Assembly: GCA_045637485.1 (NCBI GenBank)
Contig: JAZTZK010000195.1
Location: forward strand, 1 to 51,743
Length of the DNA: 51,743 nucleotides
Origin: UBA2862 sp045637485
GTDB lineage: Bacteria > Bacillota > Clostridia > Christensenellales > Aristaeellaceae
Direction: 5' to 3'
The position numbers were made by a program, and so were the translations under genes. Of this stretch, positions 24,925-33,918 are shown one piece after another (position 1 is the first letter of the stretch; each line of letters begins with the position of its first letter). Under the pieces are notes generated by a model. It had not been told where the DNA came from. It made no database searches and saw nothing but the letters and a program-made list of their open reading frames with translations.

Positions 24925-24930
24925 TATAAT
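24925..24930 (+). promoter_or_regulatory. Probable -10 box upstream of FHA-ABC gene
   Basis: TATAAT in a very AT-rich stretch, 54 bp before the start codon. A convincing -35 is not visible at the usual distance, so the assignment is tentative. Together with the hairpin at 24765 it suggests a separate transcript for the transporter. Confidence 0.4.
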
Positions 24931-24983
24931 GGATATGTTGATGCGTTCGGTTTGAAACAGAACCACGGGAAGCGGGGGATGAT

Positions 24984-27515
24984 GTGTTGGAAGAGCATAT
25001 CATAATTCTATATCTACCGGGCGAGGCGCCGCTTCGCTATAATCTGGATGCGTTTGGCAAGGACACGATCACGATGGGCAGGGGCCAATATCATGGTCAA
25101 GGCGGTCTGGTCAACGATATATCGATTCCGGATAGCGTCAGCGTTGTGTCCAAGGCCCACTGTTCCTTTCAACAGGACAAAGCGGGCGAGTGGTATATCG
25201 TAGACGACGGGAGCATGAACGGCCTGCTGTTCAATGGGGAAAGGATATCCCTGCACAAGCTGAACGACGGCGACCAGTTCAGCGTGGGTAAAGATGTCCA
25301 AAACCGGCTCATACTCGTCTACAGCATACTGGCGCAGGCGCCTGAAATAGACACGAGCACCCTGATACAGTTCCCGCTGAAGGACATCAGGGAATGTTCC
25401 GTCGGTCGCGATGAGAAGTGCGATATCGTCATCCGCCACCCCACGGTCTCCCGGAAGCACTGCATCATCACCAATGAAAACGGCAGCTATTATGTTGCGG
25501 ACAACCAGTCGACCAACGGCGTCCTGCTGAATTCGAGGGTCCTTGACGGCAAAGCGCGCCTGAACCCCATGGACCGTATCAGCGTTGGCGGTACGACGAT
25601 CATCTTCAACGGCAACGCCCTGTATTACCAGGTACAGGGTGGCGGCGTAGGCATTGTCGTCGAACATGTCAGCAAGCAGGTGGGCAAGGACAAGGCGAGG
25701 AAAAAGGGCAAGCAGCGCAAGACGATCCTCGATGATATTTCCCTGACGATACAGCCCAATCGCTTTGTGGCGATCATCGGAGGCTCCGGCGCGGGAAAGA
25801 CGACCCTGCTGGAATGCATCTCCGGCATGAACGAGCTGTCCGCGGGCAATGTGTATATCAACGGCGAATCCATACGCACCGGTGGCAAGCATGTGCGCAG
25901 CCTGATGGGCTATGTGCCCCAGCAGGATATCGTTTACGATACGCTGACGCTTGAAAGGATGCTGATGTATTCGGCGAAGCTGCGCATGCCCTCGGATACG
26001 TCGGAGAAGGAAATACAGAAGAAGATCAATGAGACGCTGAGCGTCGTGGAGCTCGCCGAGCACAGGCATACGATGATCAGCAAGCTGTCAGGCGGGCAGA
26101 AGAAGCGCGCGAGCATCGCCGTCGAGCTGCTGGCGTCGCCGAAGGTGTTCTTCCTGGACGAGCCGTCTTCGGGCCTGGACCCGGGCACCGAAAAGAACCT
26201 GATGCACATGCTCAAGCAGCTGGCTGCCACGGGCAAGACGGTGGTCATGGTCACCCATACGGTTCAGAATATCGACCTGTGTGATGAGGTCATATGCATG
26301 GGCAAGGGCGGCAGACTCTGCTTCGCCGGTACGCCTTCGCAGGCGCTGCAGTTCTTTGGGAAGCAGCGCATGACGGACGTCTATGACGAACTGAATGAGC
26401 GCTCCGAAATCTGGGCGAACCGGTACAAGGATTACCGGAGCCTGGACAGGAAGGACAACGCCAGGAGCAAGGACAAATCCACAAAGGAGAAGCGGCGCTC
26501 GTCCGGCTCGTTCAGGCAGTTCTCGGTGATGACCCGGCGCTATTCAGAGATGCTCGTCAACGACAAGGGTCGGCTCATATTGCTGTTGGCGATGCCGGTC
26601 GCCCTGGCGCTGCTGGTTTGCTTTGCCTTCGAGGCCGACGGCAACCTGGGCAACGTCCTGACGCGGTTTATTCGGCAGTGGATAAAGAGCGTTACGAGCC
26701 TGAAGAGCACGTTCCCCTTCCTGCGCACCGAGGATACGATGAAGATGATGTTCACCTTCTCCTGCGCTGTGTTCTGGACGGGCATATTCAATTCCATACA
26801 GGAGATCAGCAAGGAGCGCCCCATCTACCAGCGGGAGCGTTTTTCCGGCGTAGGTGTGGTGCCGTACATTTTCTCCAAGATCATTCCGCTCAGCCTGCTG
26901 TGCCTGATCCAGTCGGCCATCATGACGGCAATACTGTCGTTCATGACCAATACCACGGCCACATTCTTCGGAAACATGAATGAATCCGGAGCCATCGCCA
27001 TGGGCATGCGATCGGACGGCCTGATACTCGGTCCGGGCCTTATGTGGCTGGAGACGCTGATCACCACGTTCCTGTGCGCGATGAGCGCGATGAGCATGGG
27101 CCTGCTCATATCGACGCTCGTGTCCAACGAAATCGCGCTGGTGCTGTGCCCGATCTGCCTGATGCCTCAGATACTTTTTTCGGGCATCGTGGTGGACCTG
27201 TCCGGCCTGGCGAACACCCTGTCCAACATCATCAGCTGCAAGTGGAGCTGCGCGGCATACCTGATCTCCGCCCGGGTCAACGAACTGTACAAGAAGGTGA
27301 ATGTGGTGTATACGCCCACGCCCGGGTATGAGGCGGTGCCCTTTGGGGACGGGGATATCAAGAAGTACGCCTTTGACGCCAATCATAAGTACATCTTCAA
27401 GCTGGCCACAGGCGACGGTGTGGTGAGCGGATGGTTTGTGCTGTTTTTGATCTGTGTGATCTGTACCGTCGCAGCGATACTGGTGCTGCGCTTCAAACGC
27501 AGTAAGACCCGGTGA
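24984..27515 (+). CDS. FHA-FHA-ABC transporter (Rv1747-like architecture)
   Basis: An 843-residue single-chain half transporter. Two FHA domains come first: about 25-110 (GRGQ, VSKAH, SMNG) and 135-210 (GRDE, VSRKH, STNG). The ATPase follows at about 220-460, with GGSGAGKTT, LSGGQKKR and FFLDEPSSGLD. An ABC2/ABCG-type membrane domain of about six helices occupies 520-843. The order matches Mycobacterium Rv1747, whose FHA domains bind phosphothreonines made by the kinase PknF. By analogy the kinases upstream may switch this exporter on or off. The start is GTG 24984 after AGCGGGGG; TTG 24987 is an alternative. The gene lies 250 bp after the vWA-FHA gene on the same strand. The cargo is unknown; ABCG-type exporters carry lipids or small molecules. 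Confidence 0.88.
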   Translation: MLEEHIIILYLPGEAPLRYNLDAFGKDTITMGRGQYHGQGGLVNDISIPDSVSVVSKAHCSFQQDKAGEWYIVDDGSMNGLLFNGERISLHKLNDGDQFSVGKDVQNRLILVYSILAQAPEIDTSTLIQFPLKDIRECSVGRDEKCDIVIRHPTVSRKHCIITNENGSYYVADNQSTNGVLLNSRVLDGKARLNPMDRISVGGTTIIFNGNALYYQVQGGGVGIVVEHVSKQVGKDKARKKGKQRKTILDDISLTIQPNRFVAIIGGSGAGKTTLLECISGMNELSAGNVYINGESIRTGGKHVRSLMGYVPQQDIVYDTLTLERMLMYSAKLRMPSDTSEKEIQKKINETLSVVELAEHRHTMISKLSGGQKKRASIAVELLASPKVFFLDEPSSGLDPGTEKNLMHMLKQLAATGKTVVMVTHTVQNIDLCDEVICMGKGGRLCFAGTPSQALQFFGKQRMTDVYDELNERSEIWANRYKDYRSLDRKDNARSKDKSTKEKRRSSGSFRQFSVMTRRYSEMLVNDKGRLILLLAMPVALALLVCFAFEADGNLGNVLTRFIRQWIKSVTSLKSTFPFLRTEDTMKMMFTFSCAVFWTGIFNSIQEISKERPIYQRERFSGVGVVPYIFSKIIPLSLLCLIQSAIMTAILSFMTNTTATFFGNMNESGAIAMGMRSDGLILGPGLMWLETLITTFLCAMSAMSMGLLISTLVSNEIALVLCPICLMPQILFSGIVVDLSGLANTLSNIISCKWSCAAYLISARVNELYKKVNVVYTPTPGYEAVPFGDGDIKKYAFDANHKYIFKLATGDGVVSGWFVLFLICVICTVAAILVLRFKRSKTR

Positions 27516-27565
27516 CAAGATCCGATGGGATCTTTCATAATACAACATTTGAGGAGTGGTATAAC

Positions 27566-28426
27566 ATGAAGAGACTCAGTCGCATGCTTCCCAGGCTTTT
27601 GGCTATGGTGGTGGTTGGCGTTTTGCTCGCATCTTCGCTGACGTTCTGCTTGGCTGACGCCCATTCCGAATATCTGAGCGCCTACCTGAATCTCACGGAG
27701 AACGGATTGATTGACGCGAACATCAACGTCGATCTGACGATGGACGGCACGACGAGCAACTATTCCGGCAACATGAAGATCGACAACAACAAGAACACCA
27801 TGTTCTATGAGATGGCCTGCAACGGCAAGTCGATCATCACCTTTACGGACGGCAACTATCTGTATACCGAGGTGGATGGCGAGAAGACCAAGTTCAGCCT
27901 GAACCGGGATGCGGGCGAGAACCAGGCCGAGCCTGAAGCACCCCAGGAGCAGGAGAGCCGACCCGAATTCACCGTGGAGAACTTCGTCAACAATTTTTCC
28001 AGCCTGCTTGAGCCCGGCAAGATCGCTCAGCTGGGCCTGCTTTCCCCCGTCGACAGGAACTATGTCGTAGACACCGAGAAGAACGGCAACGAGTATAAGC
28101 TGATTATCGCCGACGGTCTGGCGCAGTATTTCCTCAATACCGTTTCCGAGAACGCCAGCGCGGACGAGGAGGCCGTCGTGACCTTCCCGTCCATCCAGGA
28201 CTTCTCCTATGTGGCCACCGTTGAAAACGGCATCGTTACCGGCGTCGTCTATGCGGGCGAGATGGCGGTGCACGTTCCCGGAAGCCTGATGTCCTCCGAT
28301 ACCGACGCCGACTACCAGCTGGGCTTCACCATCAACATCACCTTCAACAACCCCGGCAGCGAAGCATCGTTTGAGCTGCCCTCCACCGACGGATTTACGG
28401 AGACGCAGCCCAACACAAAGCGCTGA
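27566..28426 (+). CDS. Secreted protein of unknown function
   Basis: 286 residues with a signal peptide (MKRLSRMLPRLLAM, then a hydrophobic core ending near CLADA). The mature protein alternates beta-rich segments such as GLIDANINVDLTMDGTTSNYSG, GNYLYTEVDG and VENGIVTGVVYAG, a pattern resembling LolA/LppX-like lipid-binding or DUF6612-like folds. I cannot assign a family with certainty. A short Glu/Gln-rich insert sits near residue 118. The start at 27566 has GAGGAG upstream; the open frame extends to 27512 without support. It lies 50 bp after the FHA-ABC gene with no terminator between, so it may receive or bind the exported cargo. Confidence 0.75.
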   Translation: MKRLSRMLPRLLAMVVVGVLLASSLTFCLADAHSEYLSAYLNLTENGLIDANINVDLTMDGTTSNYSGNMKIDNNKNTMFYEMACNGKSIITFTDGNYLYTEVDGEKTKFSLNRDAGENQAEPEAPQEQESRPEFTVENFVNNFSSLLEPGKIAQLGLLSPVDRNYVVDTEKNGNEYKLIIADGLAQYFLNTVSENASADEEAVVTFPSIQDFSYVATVENGIVTGVVYAGEMAVHVPGSLMSSDTDADYQLGFTINITFNNPGSEASFELPSTDGFTETQPNTKR

Positions 28427-28474
28427 TCCATCATCCGCGTGCCGCTGTCGGCACGGAACGAGGGTTTTCGGTTT

Positions 28475-28539
28475 CCCGCATGACGCCAGGCATTCGCTCT
28501 TGGCGTCATGCGGGCGCCGAGGGTTATATGCCCTTTTTT
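28475..28539 (+). terminator. Stem-loop with downstream T-run
   Basis: CCCGCATGACGCCA (28475-28488) pairs perfectly over 14 bp with TGGCGTCATGCGGG (28501-28514). Six T residues follow at 28534-28539, after a small GGG/CCC hairpin. It probably ends the signalling-island transcript before the glycosyltransferase gene. Confidence 0.6.
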
Positions 28540-28581
28540 CGCGGACATTGCGCCCGTACCACAGTTGTTTGAGGCATCATC

Positions 28582-29311
28582 ATGTGCAGGAAGTGCGATG
28601 AATCCCTGTCATTTATCATGGCCGGTTACAACGAGGAGAACAATGTCAGGCGGGCGGTGCAGGCCGTCGCCGACGCCCTGAAGGAAGCGTTTGACAGCTA
28701 CGAGATAATCCTTGTGGACGATGGCTCCACCGATCGGACACTGTCGTTGATGCGAAGCTGCGCGGAGGAGAACCGACACATTCGCGTCATCGAAAACGGT
28801 GTCAATCTGAACTACGGTTCCAGTGTGCTCAGGGGCATGAAGGCCGCGGTGTATGACTGGGTGGTCTATGATGCCTTTGACCTGGAAATGGAACCCCATG
28901 AATTTGTGAACAGATTCCGGGACATGGACAAGACGCTGGATGTCATGGTGTTTGACCGGCAAACCTACGAAGCCGTGGCGTGGCGAAGGTTCGCGTCACT
29001 GCTGAACAAGCTGCTGCTTCATGTGTTCTTTCCCCTGCTGATGCGGGGAACGCCGACCCTGAATCATACGCAGCTGTTTCGCCGCTCGCGCCTTGACGAG
29101 ATCATGCCCCTGTCCAGAAGCCCGATTTTTTTTTTCAGCGGAAATGATATTTCGGGCAAAGATAAAGAAGCTGTCCTGGTCAAACCAGAGCATTCCCTTT
29201 CACTCCATCGACGGCGTCCGCCGGGGCGCGTTTGGACACCTGTACGATATCCTGTGGGCTGTGACCGACTTGCTCAGGTTTCGCTTCCGGGCATGGCGTG
29301 GGAGGGTATAA
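28582..29311 (+). CDS. GT2 glycosyltransferase, apparent frameshift at T10 tract
   Basis: A GT-A family 2 enzyme like polyprenyl-phosphate sugar transferases. The N-terminal half shows IMAGYNEENNVRRAV, EIILVDDGSTDRT and GSSVLRGMKAA. Near residue 182 the frame meets a run of ten T (29126-29135). Beyond it the zero frame reads a basic, family-unlike tail to 29316. The other frame reads SAEMIFRAKIKKLSW, SIPFHSIDGVRRGAFG and LLRFRF to a stop at 29309-29311, exactly the family's C-terminal pattern. Nine T would restore a protein of about 242 residues. This is a sequencing error, phase variation, transcriptional slippage or a recent mutation. There are no C-terminal membrane helices. The ribosome site GAGG lies seven bases before the ATG. 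It is the first gene of the biosynthetic set. Confidence 0.75.
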
Positions 29312-29328
29312 CCTGACGGGAGGCGACA

Positions 29329-30381
29329 ATGCATCGCTTTTTAATCTTAGGCTATGGGGTCATGGGCGTGAGGCATGCCATGAACCTGCGCCAGAGCGGG
29401 CTGGGTGAGGTCGCCGGGGTATACGACCCCGATCCGCACAGACGCCTTGCAGCCCGGGAAGCCGGACTGAACGTCTGCGACAGCCTTGACGCGCTGCTGG
29501 AGGTTCGCGCGGACTGTGCCGTGGTGGCGACGCCCAACGATACGCACAGCCGCCTGGCCTGTCAGCTGTTGCGCTCCGGAAGGCATGTGCTGGTTGAAAA
29601 GCCCGCGGCCATGAGCTGCGAGGCGCTCGCCGAGATCTACGCCGCTGCGGACGCGGCCAAAAGGGTTTTTACGGTCCACCAGAACCGCAGGTGGGATCAG
29701 GACTTCGCCAGCATACGCCGGGTCATCGACGAAAACCTGCTCGGCAGGCTGACGCGCCTGGAATCAAGGGTGTACGGAAGCCGGGGCATTCCCGTCGGCT
29801 GGCGGCGTCAGCGCATCCATGGCGGCGGTATGCTGTACGATTGGGGACCGCATCTGGTGGACCAGGTGCTGCTGGCCTTTGACGGTCTTCAGCCCGAAGC
29901 GCTGTACTGTCAAAAGGAATATGTCCTTCAATACGAGGTGGAGGATGGTTTTCGCATCATGCTGCAATATCCGGGCGGCCTCGGCGCGTTCATCGAGGTG
30001 GGCACGTGCAACTACATCGCCCTGCCCCGGTTTTACCTGTGCGGTCGGGATGGCACGGCGATCATCGATGATTGGCGGGAACCCTGCCGGATCGTACAAT
30101 GCACTTCCTGGAGCGACGGGCCGGCGGAACGGCGCGCGTCGGGACATACGTCAATCATGTCAGAACGGGACGGAACGACCGTGCGCCGCATCGACATGGC
30201 GCCACAGCCTGTGAGCAGGCATGAATACCTGCGAAATTTTTGCGCCGCCGTTCGCGGCGAGGAAGCCGTGCATGTCACGCGCCATCAGGCCATGCGTGTG
30301 ATGCGCGTCCTTGAGGCCGCCGCCTCGGCGGCTTCGGGACAACCGGTCAGGCTGCGGCAACCGTTTGAGGATAACAAATGA
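29329..30381 (+). CDS. Gfo/Idh/MocA-family oxidoreductase
   Basis: A 350-residue NAD(P)-dependent sugar dehydrogenase-like protein. The N-terminal Rossmann fold begins FLILGYGVMGVRHAMNL. The family motif VLVEKPAAMSCEALAE, with its conserved EKP, is at about 88-103. The C-terminal beta domain includes HGGGMLYDWGPHLVDQ, in the place of the usual GGG..D.G.H catalytic His motif. Members oxidise or epimerise sugar hydroxyls, often on nucleotide sugars. With a DegT aminotransferase in the same stretch, an oxidation and transamination route to an amino sugar is plausible. GGGAGG precedes the ATG, and the gene overlaps the next by ATGA. Confidence 0.85.
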   Translation: MHRFLILGYGVMGVRHAMNLRQSGLGEVAGVYDPDPHRRLAAREAGLNVCDSLDALLEVRADCAVVATPNDTHSRLACQLLRSGRHVLVEKPAAMSCEALAEIYAAADAAKRVFTVHQNRRWDQDFASIRRVIDENLLGRLTRLESRVYGSRGIPVGWRRQRIHGGGMLYDWGPHLVDQVLLAFDGLQPEALYCQKEYVLQYEVEDGFRIMLQYPGGLGAFIEVGTCNYIALPRFYLCGRDGTAIIDDWREPCRIVQCTSWSDGPAERRASGHTSIMSERDGTTVRRIDMAPQPVSRHEYLRNFCAAVRGEEAVHVTRHQAMRVMRVLEAAASAASGQPVRLRQPFEDNK

Positions 30382-32099
30382 AAGACCTTGTGTATATGCT
30401 TCGACGCCTCTTCCGGCAGAGGATCGCGGTGATCGTCGCCATCCTGCTGACGGCGGGACAATGCGCGTTGAAGCTGTGGCTGCCGAGGATGATGGAGAAT
30501 ACCGTCAACAACGGCGTGCTGGCGGGAAGCCTTGACTATGTCAGGGCCAACGGGCTGCGAATGTTGGCGGTTTGCGTCGCATTGGGCGTCCTCGGCTACG
30601 GGGCGAACCTGCTTTGCGCGGTCATCGGCCAGCGCTTTGCCCTCCGGCTTCGCAACGAGACCTATCAAAACATCACCGGGCTTTCGGTGCGCCAGGTCGC
30701 CGGCCTTGGCTGCGGCACGCTGATCACCACCCTGACCTCGGATATCGACCAGTGCGCCTCCCTGATCGGCGCGATCATACTGCTGGTGGTAGAGCCGTTG
30801 CTGCTGATGGTCGGGGGCATCGGGATGATGTGGAGGATCGCGCCGACCTTCGGCCTGATGTTCGTCGCCTTTGTGTCGGTGCAGCTGGTGGCGATGGCGC
30901 TGTTCATCCGGCATACCGCCCCCGGCTTTGCCAGGGTCCGAACCGCCGTCGACGCCATGAACAACAGGCTGCAAACGGCGCTGTCGAATTTCACACTGGC
31001 CAAGATGAGCAATACGCAGGCCGTCGAGCAAGCCGGGTTTGATCGGCGCAACGATGCGCTGTTTGACACGTCCTACCGGGTCCAGAGGCTGGTGGCCGTG
31101 TTCAATCCGGTGATCATGCTGCTGATGAACATGGCCGTCGCGTGCGTCCTGTGGCTGTCGGGCCACCGGCTGTCGGAAGGCGCCATCAACGTGGGCATGG
31201 TGCTTTCCGCCATCACCTATTCGGAGCAGATACTCCTTTCGATCATGGCGGGGGGCCTGATGTACAGGAAGCTCACGGAGGCCCAGCCCAGCGCCAGGCG
31301 CGTCCGGCGCATACTGTCCATCCGGCCCGACCTGGCGGAGGGCCAGGCTCGCCTGGACGGCCCGTTCCGGGCGCTGTCCTTCAGGAATGTGTCATTTGCC
31401 TATGCGGAGGGCGGCAAGGTGCTGGACGGGGTGGATTTCACCATACGCGCGGGGGAGACGCTGGCCGTCATCGGGCCGATTGGCAGCGGGAAGACGACGC
31501 TGGCGGACCTGTGCGCCAGGCTGTACGACGCGACGGGCGGCCAGGTCCTGCTGAACGGACGGCCCATCGGCGATTGGCGAACGGAGGACGTGCTCGGCGC
31601 CGTGGCTCTGGTTGAAAGGCAGGCGGACGTGCTGGAGGGCACCGTCGAGGAAAACGTGCGCTTTGGCCGGGAGGGCATAGCGCAGGGCGAGGTGCTTCGC
31701 GCGCTGGAGGTCGCCCAGCTGAAGGATTACCTGGCGGACAAGCCGGCGGGACTCGATACCCCGCTGGCCTCCATGGGCAAGAGCCTGTCCGGGGGCGAGC
31801 GCCAGCGCCTGACCATCGCCCGGGCCCTGGCGGGACGGCCCGGCCTGCTGGTGCTGGACGACGCCACCTCCGCGCTGGATTACGAGACGGAGCGGGCGCT
31901 GTTCGACGCCGTGCGCGGGGCCTACCCGGACATGGCGCTGCTGCTGGTCACCAACCGGCTGTTCAGCGCGCTGCAGGCGGACCGCATACTGGTGTTGAAC
32001 GAAGGCAGGGTCGAGGCCGAGGGCACGGACGAAACGCTTCGGGCGGAAAGCCCGCTGTATCGGCGCATTTGCGCGGTCCAGGACAGAAGGATGACGTGA
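30378..32099 (+). CDS. ABC exporter half, degenerate ATPase site
   Basis: A 573-residue type IV (MDR-like) exporter subunit: six membrane helices in the first about 310 residues, then an ATPase. Walker A is GPIGSGKTT and the signature is an intact LSGGERQR. Walker B reads LLVLDDATSALD with Asp where the catalytic Glu should be, and the H-loop reads VTNRL with Asn in place of His. This is the pattern of the non-catalytic partner in heterodimeric exporters such as TM287/288 or BmrCD. It is translationally coupled to the oxidoreductase (ATGA) and followed six bases later by the second half. Confidence 0.88.
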   Translation: MKDLVYMLRRLFRQRIAVIVAILLTAGQCALKLWLPRMMENTVNNGVLAGSLDYVRANGLRMLAVCVALGVLGYGANLLCAVIGQRFALRLRNETYQNITGLSVRQVAGLGCGTLITTLTSDIDQCASLIGAIILLVVEPLLLMVGGIGMMWRIAPTFGLMFVAFVSVQLVAMALFIRHTAPGFARVRTAVDAMNNRLQTALSNFTLAKMSNTQAVEQAGFDRRNDALFDTSYRVQRLVAVFNPVIMLLMNMAVACVLWLSGHRLSEGAINVGMVLSAITYSEQILLSIMAGGLMYRKLTEAQPSARRVRRILSIRPDLAEGQARLDGPFRALSFRNVSFAYAEGGKVLDGVDFTIRAGETLAVIGPIGSGKTTLADLCARLYDATGGQVLLNGRPIGDWRTEDVLGAVALVERQADVLEGTVEENVRFGREGIAQGEVLRALEVAQLKDYLADKPAGLDTPLASMGKSLSGGERQRLTIARALAGRPGLLVLDDATSALDYETERALFDAVRGAYPDMALLLVTNRLFSALQADRILVLNEGRVEAEGTDETLRAESPLYRRICAVQDRRMT

Positions 32100-32105
32100 T
32101 ACGCT

Positions 32106-33914
32106 GTGGACATATACGCTGAGAAAAAACCGATCAGGGACGTGCCGTTGGGCTCGCGCCTGGCAATACTGCGGCGTTTGTACCGGTATATGCTGGAATG
32201 GCGCGGCCTGTATTATGGCATGCTGGCGCTGCTGGTGTTGAACCTGGCCTGCGAGATCGCCATTCCCCTGATCATCGAATCGGCCGTCAACGCCATTACC
32301 TATTCCAATGGCTTGCGGGTGGATTACGCCGCCCTGACGGTCAGTCTCGGCATCTTCGCCGTCGTTGTCATACTGAACGCCGTCATGGGCTGCGCCCAGG
32401 GCCGGATATCGGCCAGGATCACCCTGAACCTGGCCAGGCGGCTGCGTGGGGACGCCTTCTCGAACCTGGAGGATGTATCGGTGGCCGCCTTTGACCGCAT
32501 GCGCCACGGCGACCTGATGAGCCGCATCATGAACGACGTGGATCTGGCCGCGGGGGCCTTTACGGAAAGCTTTATCGAGCTGGTGTCGGCGCTGGTGGTC
32601 GTCGTCGGCTGCGCGGTGATCATGTTCACGCGCTGCGCCTCGCTGGCCGCCGTCTCGGTGGGCACGGGCGTACTGTCCGTCGTCGTCATGGGCATGCTGT
32701 CCGGGCTGGTGTTCCCGCTGCTGTCGCAGAGACAGGCCGCCCTCGGACAGATGAACACCCACGTCGAGGAGAGCCTGAAGGCCTTTCGCGCCTGCAAGGC
32801 GGGCGGGCGCATGCAGGAGAACAACCGCCGCATGGAGGGCCTCAGCCGGGCCTACTACGACCGCTGCCTGCGGGCGAGCCGGCTGGAATTCATGCTGGGT
32901 CCGCTCATGCTGGTATTGGGAAACCTGAACTTCCTGCTGACGGTGAGCTTCGGCGCTTCGCGGATACTGTCCGGCGTCATCACCGTGGGAACGATGCAGG
33001 CGTTTATCATGTATTCCCGGCAGTTCATGGAGCCGCTCAACGCCATGGGCGATTACTTTGTGCAGGCCCAGAACGCCATGGCCGGCGCGGAGCGCGTGTT
33101 CCGGCTGATCGATCACGCAAGTGAACGCCAGGAGATCGCGTCCGCCCGCGGCCCGGTCCGGGCGCGGCGCGACGGGGAGAGCGGCCTGGCCTTCGAAGAC
33201 GTTCGATTCGCCTATCACAGGAATATGCCCGTGCTTCGGGGAATGAACCTTTCGCTGAAGCGGGGGGAGCGCCTGGCCCTCGTGGGCAGGACCGGCGCCG
33301 GAAAGACGACGATGGTTCAGCTGCTGCTGCTGTTCTACGCGGGCTATCAGGGGCAGATTCGGCTGGACGGCCGGGAGATCCGGGAGATGGACCCCGCGGA
33401 ACTGCGCAGCCGCTTTGCCGTGGTGCCCCAGGAGCCCCGGATCGTGGAGGGGTCGCTGTGCGACAACCTGATGTACGGCTGCGAGGGCGTCGACCGCGCG
33501 CGGGTCGAACGGGCGCTGCGGGAGATCGGCGCCGAGGGCATCATCGACAGGCTGCCCCAGGGCCTGGATACGCCGATGGGCAGCGTGAGGGACAGCCTCA
33601 GCCAGGGTCAGCTGCAAATGATCTGCCTGATCCGCGCCCTCCTGCGTGACGCGTCGGTGCTGATACTGGATGAGGCGACCAGCTCGATGGACCCGGAGAC
33701 GGAGGACGGCATCAAGAGGGGCATGGACGCCGCCATGGCGGGGCGAACCTGCATCGTCATCGCCCACCGGCTGTCGTCCGTGTGGGATGCCGACCACATT
33801 GCGGTGCTCTCGGACGGCGTGATCGGCGAATACGGGACGCATGATGCGTTGATGGCCCGTCGGGGGCTCTATTACCAGCTGTATCACAGGCAGCTGATGG
33901 GAAAGGAGATATAA
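32106..33914 (+). CDS. ABC exporter half, catalytic partner
   Basis: A 602-residue exporter subunit with six membrane helices and an ATPase. Walker A is GRTGAGKTT, Walker B is VLILDEATSSMD with the catalytic Glu, and the H-loop is IAHRLS with His. Its signature is altered to LSQGQ. Combined with the previous subunit this gives one consensus site (this Walker A/B with the partner's LSGGE) and one degenerate site. The start is GTG 32106; no strong ribosome site is seen, so translation probably depends on the upstream gene. It ends four bases before the methyltransferase start. Export of the compound built by neighbouring enzymes is likely; drug efflux is the alternative. Confidence 0.88.
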   Translation: MDIYAEKKPIRDVPLGSRLAILRRLYRYMLEWRGLYYGMLALLVLNLACEIAIPLIIESAVNAITYSNGLRVDYAALTVSLGIFAVVVILNAVMGCAQGRISARITLNLARRLRGDAFSNLEDVSVAAFDRMRHGDLMSRIMNDVDLAAGAFTESFIELVSALVVVVGCAVIMFTRCASLAAVSVGTGVLSVVVMGMLSGLVFPLLSQRQAALGQMNTHVEESLKAFRACKAGGRMQENNRRMEGLSRAYYDRCLRASRLEFMLGPLMLVLGNLNFLLTVSFGASRILSGVITVGTMQAFIMYSRQFMEPLNAMGDYFVQAQNAMAGAERVFRLIDHASERQEIASARGPVRARRDGESGLAFEDVRFAYHRNMPVLRGMNLSLKRGERLALVGRTGAGKTTMVQLLLLFYAGYQGQIRLDGREIREMDPAELRSRFAVVPQEPRIVEGSLCDNLMYGCEGVDRARVERALREIGAEGIIDRLPQGLDTPMGSVRDSLSQGQLQMICLIRALLRDASVLILDEATSSMDPETEDGIKRGMDAAMAGRTCIVIAHRLSSVWDADHIAVLSDGVIGEYGTHDALMARRGLYYQLYHRQLMGKEI

Positions 33915-33918
33915 TTTC

